A stretch of 9,431 bases of DNA from NCBI GenBank assembly GCA_023420435.1, contig JAEZWE010000177.1, positions 1 to 9,431 on the forward strand. The letters are read 5' to 3'. The position numbers and the translations under genes were made by a program. Origin of the DNA: Bacteroidota bacterium (GTDB lineage: Bacteria; Bacteroidota; Bacteroidia; Flavobacteriales; Weeksellaceae). Position 1 is the stretch's first letter. Each line of letters starts with the position of its first letter. The notes beneath the pieces are model-generated. The model was not told the DNA's origin and ran no database searches. It saw nothing but the letters and a program-made list of their open reading frames with translations. Shown here in pieces: positions 5,959-9,431 of the stretch.

Positions 5959-7038
5959 TTACTCCAAAATAAATTTTGTAGAATTTTCATCCAATTTCAA
6001 AATGTAATTTCCTTTAGGAAGATCTCTTAAAATAATTTTATTTCCATTTTTAAAAGGTTTGTCTAAAACCTGTACTAAAATACCAGTAACATCATAAATT
6101 TCAGCTTTGGATATTTTTGAAATTTCTGAATTTTTGGTAACGAAAATTTCGTTGTTTTTTACAGGATTTGGATATACTGAAAAGCCTTTGCTGTTTTTAA
6201 TTTCGATAGTGGACAAAGCGCTTGTTCCCCAAATTTGCTGAACATATTCCGGATGATCGATATAAGGATTTCTGTTTCCTTGCCAAGTATAACAGGCGTT
6301 GTTACGATCAATTTCTCTTTGCGATACCGGATCTGCATTATGCCAAAGAAGTAAAATATCTAGTTCCCATTGTGCTAAGCTTTTGGTAGTTGTTCCATCC
6401 AGCATATTTCCTGTAGAAAAAGAAGGGATTTGGTTTTGATATCGTGTCACAAAATAAAAAATCATTCTTGCAATATCTCCTTTAAATTCATTAATGGGTT
6501 CAAAAACAGTTCCGGAATAAGATCCAGTACTATTGTTTCCAAGTTTAGAACCATTTAAGGAAGTCCAGGTTGGTGAAGCTACAATTCCGAATGGATAATT
6601 GGATCGCATTCCGTTTACTTTTCCGTCTGTTGGAGGAATGAAGTGAACATCGTGTTTCATGGGAGCATTTTCATTAAAAAGGCTTTGCGGAACAATGTGC
6701 TCTCTGTTGTAACAATCTCCTTCATTGCTGTAATTTCCACATTGGTCGGTATTTAATACAAACTGGTAAGGGTCCGGACCAATTGGATTTTCCGAATACA
6801 TATCCAGAATTCTTCCATTATTTTCATAATAATAATCACGATCTGTGGTTTGATAAGCGGTCCAAAGTCCGTTATATCCTTTGTCCTGATGTCCGTTGGT
6901 AATAATGGCTCTTAATTTATCTTTAAGGGTATAACCTGTAAAACCGTTTGCTGAATTATAATATCCAGCGGGAATTTGAGCAAAAAGAGAAATTGCAGTG
7001 AAAATCACCAATGAAAAGGTGAATGTTTTTCGCATCAT
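5959..7038 (-). CDS. Secreted endonuclease I family nuclease with T9SS sorting domain
   Basis: A 359-residue exported nuclease. Residues 1-20 form a signal peptide (Lys/Arg, hydrophobic core, SLFA before Q21). The endonuclease I (EndA/NucM/Vvn) catalytic domain spans about 22-275, with CYNREHIVPQS at 109-119 containing E113 and H114 (metal ligand and general base in Vvn), DVHFIPPTDGKVNGMRSNYPFG at 130-151 with N142 as probable second metal ligand, KGDIARMIFYF at 186-196, and HPEYVQQIWG at 262-271. The C-terminal 75 residues (FSVYPNPVKN, then IYDVTG, then LPKGNYILKL) are a type A T9SS sorting domain. The enzyme should therefore be released or anchored outside the cell and degrade DNA and perhaps RNA. 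Two adjacent ATGs (7038, 7035) could start it. A promoter-like site lies at 7057-7085 and a terminator follows the gene. Confidence 0.93.
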   Translation of the reverse strand: MMRKTFTFSLVIFTAISLFAQIPAGYYNSANGFTGYTLKDKLRAIITNGHQDKGYNGLWTAYQTTDRDYYYENNGRILDMYSENPIGPDPYQFVLNTDQCGNYSNEGDCYNREHIVPQSLFNENAPMKHDVHFIPPTDGKVNGMRSNYPFGIVASPTWTSLNGSKLGNNSTGSYSGTVFEPINEFKGDIARMIFYFVTRYQNQIPSFSTGNMLDGTTTKSLAQWELDILLLWHNADPVSQREIDRNNACYTWQGNRNPYIDHPEYVQQIWGTSALSTIEIKNSKGFSVYPNPVKNNEIFVTKNSEISKISKAEIYDVTGILVQVLDKPFKNGNKIILRDLPKGNYILKLDENSTKFILE

Positions 7039-7056
7039 TTTTTAAATTTAATTTCG

Positions 7057-7085
7057 CAAAATTACAAAAATTTCAAAGAAAATAA
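7057..7085 (-). promoter_or_regulatory. Possible promoter for the endonuclease I gene
   Basis: On the minus strand the -7 element TAATTTTG (complement of 7057-7064) matches TAnnTTTG exactly. Eighteen bases upstream is TTA (complement of 7083-7085) instead of the usual TTG. The -7 element ends 18 bases before the first ATG. The -33 match is imperfect, so the site may be weak, or the gene may instead be read from the permease upstream. Confidence 0.4.
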
Positions 7086-7086
7086 T

Positions 7087-8295
7087 TTAGGTATTGGTGA
7101 GGTAACTTTTATTGATTTTGGAAAAGATAAAAGAAACCAAAATCCCAAAAGAAAACGCAGTAGCAGCTACAATTAAATAATTTGAAAAAATAATCTTCAC
7201 GGGGAAAGCCAACATTTCGTTGGCACGGAAAAAACCGGTTTCTAATTGGAAGATACAAATTAAAGTTCCCAAAACTAAACCTGAAACAATTCCTGAAATA
7301 ACTATTAATAAACCAGTATAAAAGTAAGTGTTTCGCAAAGATTTTAAAGGAAAACCTAAGGATATTAGAGATTTCGTTTGCTCCTTTTTATCGAGTTGAA
7401 GGATGATAATAGCGCCTGCTAAATTAAATGTGGTGATAAAAGTAACCAGTCCGAAAATAAGATAAATAAATAATTTTTCGATGTTAATCATTTTCCAAAA
7501 AGCGGCATTTTCCTCACTTTTGGTAGTAATTTCATAGCTGTTTCCCAATTTTTTCAAAAGTTCTGATTTTAAAATTTCCGCATCGTCCGGATTTTTTAAT
7601 TTAAGGACTATCTGATAAGCTGATTTTTTAGGTAGATTTAAAAGGGTTTGTGCGAGCTCTAATGGCGAAATGATGTAATTGTTCAACTGTTCATTTCCAG
7701 GAAAAACACCGGTTACATAAATTTCGTTTTTATTGAAAATATCATCTTCTTTATTGATTATTCCTTTTCCGGCTTTTGGCATGTAAACTGTGGCAAAATC
7801 CAACTGGGTTCCTACGGGTAAAGACAAACGGTTGTTGAGGCTGTTTTCCATAAAAACTTCATTGGAAAATTTGAAGTTTGGATACGTTCCGTAAAGAATA
7901 TTTTTGTTGATCGGATTCACGAAAACATAAGCAGAATCAACCCCTCTTAAAAAAGCAATATCACCTTTTCCTCCATAATCGATGTACACTTTTTCTTCAA
8001 TAATTTTGGAAAAATTGGCTATTTTCTGTTCTTCTTTAAGGGTTTTTTCAACTTTTGAAATGTTTTTTAAAACCTTTCCTGCCTTGTTTTTGATGGTAAT
8101 ATCCGCATGAAGATTAGCAATAATATCTTTGTTTAGATCTTCCAAACCGGAAAATACCGAAATAATAATAAACATGGCAGCCACAGCCACCATCATCGCA
8201 ATAGCAGCAAGCCAGGTAATAAAAGTTACAGCTGTACTTCCTTTCTCTGCGAGAAGGTATCTTTTTGCAATGTAAAATGCGGTATTTTTAGCCAC
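7087..8295 (-). CDS. FtsX-like ABC transporter permease (LolC/LolE type)
   Basis: A 402-residue inner-membrane permease with the MacB/LolE layout: one N-terminal membrane helix (about 23-49), a large periplasmic domain (about 50-270), then three helices (about 272-300, 324-350, 372-392) forming the FtsX domain. The first helix ends in IISVFSGLEDLNKDI and the FtsX part holds EQTKSLISLGFPLKSLRNTY (305-324), the cytoplasmic coupling loop that contacts the ATPase. The length fits LolC/LolE (about 400-415), which extract lipoproteins for transport to the outer membrane with the ATPase LolD. No ATPase gene is in this window, so the partner must be encoded elsewhere. The start is GTG at 8295, 5 bases after the rbfA stop, so the two genes are probably co-transcribed. 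Substrate is inferred from family only. Confidence 0.88.
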   Translation of the reverse strand: MAKNTAFYIAKRYLLAEKGSTAVTFITWLAAIAMMVAVAAMFIIISVFSGLEDLNKDIIANLHADITIKNKAGKVLKNISKVEKTLKEEQKIANFSKIIEEKVYIDYGGKGDIAFLRGVDSAYVFVNPINKNILYGTYPNFKFSNEVFMENSLNNRLSLPVGTQLDFATVYMPKAGKGIINKEDDIFNKNEIYVTGVFPGNEQLNNYIISPLELAQTLLNLPKKSAYQIVLKLKNPDDAEILKSELLKKLGNSYEITTKSEENAAFWKMINIEKLFIYLIFGLVTFITTFNLAGAIIILQLDKKEQTKSLISLGFPLKSLRNTYFYTGLLIVISGIVSGLVLGTLICIFQLETGFFRANEMLAFPVKIIFSNYLIVAATAFSFGILVSFIFSKINKSYLTNT

Positions 8296-8300
8296 GAAAT

Positions 8301-8663
8301 TTATAAAACTGGGTTGTCGCCTTCTCCTTTCAGTTCTTTTTCAATTTTTTCAACATCGTCTAAAGTGGTATCCAAATAAAAACTTAATTCGGGAATTATT
8401 CTTACTTGTTTTGCCATTTTCTGACCAATAAAATTTCTGTATTGTGATTTGTTTTCCTCAATTTCTTTCATAATAGGTTTACGAAATTCTTGCGGGAAAA
8501 TACTCAGATATATTTTTGCAATTCCTAAATCGGCAGTTACTTTTACATCAGAAACACTCACCAAAAAATTCTGTTTGCTTTCGGCAGATTGCTTCCGAAA
8601 AAGTTCTGCGAAGTCTTCCTGTATAATTTGGGCTACTTTTCTTTGTCTGTTGCTTTCGTTCAT
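8301..8663 (-). CDS. rbfA: Ribosome-binding factor A
   Basis: RbfA is a small KH-fold protein that binds the 30S subunit and supports late 16S rRNA 5'-end processing and maturation, including at low temperature. The 120-residue product has the typical layout: N-terminal RQRKVAQIIQEDFAELF (6-22), the strand DVKVTADLGIAKIYLSIFP (39-57), and the closing VRIIPELSFYLDTTLDDVEKIE (87-108), matching the family's 'R-x-x-P-x-L-x-F-x-x-D'. Length is normal. It starts at the ATG at 8663 and is divergent from the methylmalonyl-CoA epimerase gene. The downstream permease begins 5 bases after its stop, so the two are likely in one operon. A -7-like TAAATTTG lies just upstream but lacks a -33 partner. Confidence 0.95.
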   Translation of the reverse strand: MNESNRQRKVAQIIQEDFAELFRKQSAESKQNFLVSVSDVKVTADLGIAKIYLSIFPQEFRKPIMKEIEENKSQYRNFIGQKMAKQVRIIPELSFYLDTTLDDVEKIEKELKGEGDNPVL

Positions 8664-8684
8664 GCGGCAAATTTACTATTTTTG
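8650..8684 (+). promoter_or_regulatory. Possible divergent rbfA/epimerase promoter region
   Basis: Two perfect TAnnTTTG elements lie back to back: TATTTTTG on the plus strand (8677-8684), facing the epimerase gene, and TAAATTTG on the minus strand (complement of 8668-8675), facing rbfA. For the plus-strand site a TTG lies at 8650-8652 with a 24-base spacer, one base beyond the usual range. For the minus-strand site I see no TTG at the right distance, and it ends only 4 bases before the rbfA ATG. Confidence 0.35.
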
Positions 8685-8694
8685 TTTGAAATGT

Positions 8695-8707
8695 ACTTTA
8701 CTAAAGT
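8695..8707. promoter_or_regulatory. Short perfect inverted repeat between rbfA and the epimerase gene
   Basis: ACTTTA and TAAAGT flank a single central C at 8701, giving a perfect 6+1+6 inverted repeat. It lies 10 bases downstream of the plus-strand -7 element, around the start or early leader of the epimerase transcript. It is a possible regulator binding site, but a chance origin is not excluded. Confidence 0.25.
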
Positions 8708-8764
8708 GTAGTCAGAAATGTCAATACTTGAAGTAATGTCATTCATTTTTTAAATTTATTTTTT

Positions 8765-9163
8765 ATGAAAATTGAGCATTTAGGAATTGCAGTAAAATCC
8801 TTAGGCTTTTCCGATGAATTATTCGCTAAGCTTTTAGGAAAACCAAATTATAAAAAGGAGTCTGTGGAAAGGGAAGGTGTTACCACTTCTTTTTATGAAA
8901 TTGGAGAAAGTAAAATTGAATTGTTGGAAGCTACAAATCCGGAAAGCCCCATTGCAAAATTTTTGGATAAAAAAGGTGAAGGAATTCACCATATCGCTTT
9001 TGGCGTGGAAAATATCCTTTTCGAAATTGACCGATTAAAAAAAGCAGGTTTTATTTTTATTTCTGAAGAACCAAAAGATGGAGCCGATAATAAGTTGGTG
9101 GTCTTTCTTCATCCAAAATCCACCAATGGTGTTTTGGTAGAACTTTGTCAGGAAAAGCCGTAA
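8765..9163 (+). CDS. mce: Methylmalonyl-CoA epimerase
   Basis: This cytosolic enzyme interconverts (2R)- and (2S)-methylmalonyl-CoA, linking propionyl-CoA and succinyl-CoA with the B12-dependent mutase. The 132-residue protein is a two-module VOC (glyoxalase-like) metalloenzyme of normal length. It opens with MKIEHLGIAVKSL, where H5 is the first metal ligand. It continues with SKIELLEATNPESPIAKFL (49-67), GEGIHHIAFGVENI (71-84) with the second metal His at 75 or 76, and GVLVELCQ (122-129) with E126 as the last metal ligand. The start at 8765 fits the family. It is a single gene divergent from rbfA and lies upstream of a tRNA gene. No terminator is seen between them, so some transcripts may run on to the one after the tRNA. 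The mutase subunits are not in this window. Confidence 0.95.
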   Translation: MKIEHLGIAVKSLGFSDELFAKLLGKPNYKKESVEREGVTTSFYEIGESKIELLEATNPESPIAKFLDKKGEGIHHIAFGVENILFEIDRLKKAGFIFISEEPKDGADNKLVVFLHPKSTNGVLVELCQEKP

Positions 9164-9169
9164 AAAATT

Positions 9170-9198
9170 TTGAAATTCTGTAAAAAAGTTTATTTTTG
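9170..9198 (+). promoter_or_regulatory. Consensus promoter of the CAU tRNA gene
   Basis: TTG at 9170-9172, an 18-base spacer and TATTTTTG at 9191-9198 match the Bacteroidota consensus perfectly. The -7 element ends 40 bases before the tRNA, so a 5' leader of about 33 bases would be removed by RNase P. It begins only 7 bases after the epimerase stop codon. Confidence 0.65.
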
Positions 9199-9238
9199 CA
9201 CACCCAATTGAAACTTCTATTATTAAAAAATACAAGTT

Positions 9239-9312
9239 GGCCTTGTAACTCAGTTGGTTAGAGTAGCTGACTCATAATCAGCAAGTCCTTGGTTCGAGCC
9301 CAAGCTGGGCCA
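9239..9312 (+). tRNA. tRNA with CAU anticodon (elongator Met or lysidine-type Ile2)
   Basis: A complete 74-base cloverleaf. The parts are: acceptor 9239-9245 with 9305-9311, D stem ACTC/GAGT (9248-9251, 9261-9264), anticodon stem GCTGA/TCAGC (9266-9270, 9278-9282) with loop CTCATAA and anticodon CAT at 9273-9275, a five-base variable loop, T stem CTTGG/CCAAG (9288-9292, 9300-9304) with TTCGAGC, and discriminator A at 9312. No CCA is encoded. The acceptor stem has a U:G pair at 5:68 and a U:U mismatch at 6:67. The G1:C72 pair and the absence of GGG/CCC in the anticodon stem exclude an initiator. The GGCC 5' end with C4:G69 resembles bacterial tRNA-Ile2, whose C34 is changed to lysidine by TilS, but elongator Met cannot be excluded. 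Confidence 0.95.
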
Positions 9313-9313
9313 C

Positions 9314-9347
9314 AAAAAAATCCTCAAAATTTTTTGAGGATTTTTTT
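9314..9347. terminator. Bidirectional intrinsic terminator after the tRNA
   Basis: TCCTCAAAA (9321-9329) pairs perfectly with TTTTGAGGA (9332-9340). It is flanked by seven As (9314-9320) and seven Ts (9341-9347), so the structure works in both directions. It directly follows the tRNA and lies 5 bases past the stop of the convergent M23 peptidase gene, so it can end both transcripts. Confidence 0.88.
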
Positions 9348-9352
9348 ATTTT

Positions 9353-9431
9353 TTAAAAATTCATGAAAAGTTTCGGATTTACCGGTGTATTGTTTTTATG
9401 AACTTCATAATGTAAATGTGGACCTGTAGAA
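9353..9431 (-). CDS. M23 (LytM-type) metallopeptidase, C-terminal fragment
   Basis: On the minus strand the last 25 codons read STGPHLHYEV, then HKNNTPVNPKLFMNF, then TAA at 9353-9355. The TGPHLHYEV block is the distinctive final motif of M23/LytM peptidoglycan endopeptidases; the last His of H-x-H is a zinc ligand. The short tail after the motif is normal for the family. The rest of the gene lies beyond the right edge, so its N-terminal architecture (signal peptide, coiled coil or LysM) cannot be seen, and it could be an active hydrolase or a degenerate EnvC/NlpD-like activator. It converges on the tRNA gene and shares the terminator at 9314-9347. Confidence 0.85.
   Translation of the reverse strand, partial: STGPHLHYEVHKNNTPVNPKLFMNF

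Noticed and set aside
9239..9312. Initiator tRNA-fMet
   Set aside because: It has a paired G1:C72 and lacks the three G:C pairs in the anticodon stem required of initiators.
1..9431. Mobile element, CRISPR array, toxin-antitoxin or defence system
   Set aside because: No transposase, integrase, regularly spaced repeats, nuclease-immunity pair or composition break was seen; the tRNA end shows no att-like direct repeat or integrase nearby.

Overview
The window reads as an ordinary chromosomal stretch from a low-GC member of the Bacteroidota, most likely a Flavobacteriia of the Chryseobacterium/Kaistella type (Weeksellaceae). The support is: promoter-like sites of the Bacteroidota form TTG-N(17-23)-TAnnTTTG, no obvious Shine-Dalgarno sequences, a secreted nuclease with a type IX secretion (T9SS) C-terminal sorting domain, a DUF349 repeat protein of the Bacteroidota kind, and a tRNA gene without an encoded CCA. 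The genus is an inference from protein resemblance and was not tested.

Layout. Bases 1-646 (minus) hold the N-terminal 215 residues of a GNAT-like protein that runs off the left edge. It is divergent from a YugP-type membrane zinc peptidase (755-1444, plus). That gene converges with yigZ (IMPACT family, 1441-2049, minus), and the two stop codons share TTAA. A clear intrinsic terminator for the peptidase gene lies inside the yigZ coding sequence. From there to 8663 everything is on the minus strand. In transcription order this is: rbfA, a LolC/LolE-like FtsX permease, a T9SS-exported endonuclease I, a terminator, aroE, a large five-repeat DUF349 protein, a hairpin, then ribD overlapping yigZ. 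Divergent from rbfA is methylmalonyl-CoA epimerase (8765-9163, plus). It is followed by a consensus promoter, a CAU-anticodon tRNA and a strong terminator. The right edge carries the last 25 residues of an M23 (LytM-type) peptidase on the minus strand.

How the genes work together. This is mainly housekeeping: riboflavin synthesis (ribD), the shikimate pathway (aroE), 30S maturation (rbfA), propionate/methylmalonyl-CoA metabolism (epimerase), lipoprotein or envelope transport (permease), cell-wall hydrolysis (M23) and nucleic acid scavenging outside the cell (endonuclease I). I see no mobile element, CRISPR array, toxin-antitoxin pair or defence island, and no gap above 300 bases without a gene. 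The points most worth a second look are the terminator buried in yigZ, the recurring AATT-centred hairpins, the unusual CAU tRNA, and the DUF349 protein with its acidic, His-containing N-terminal tail.
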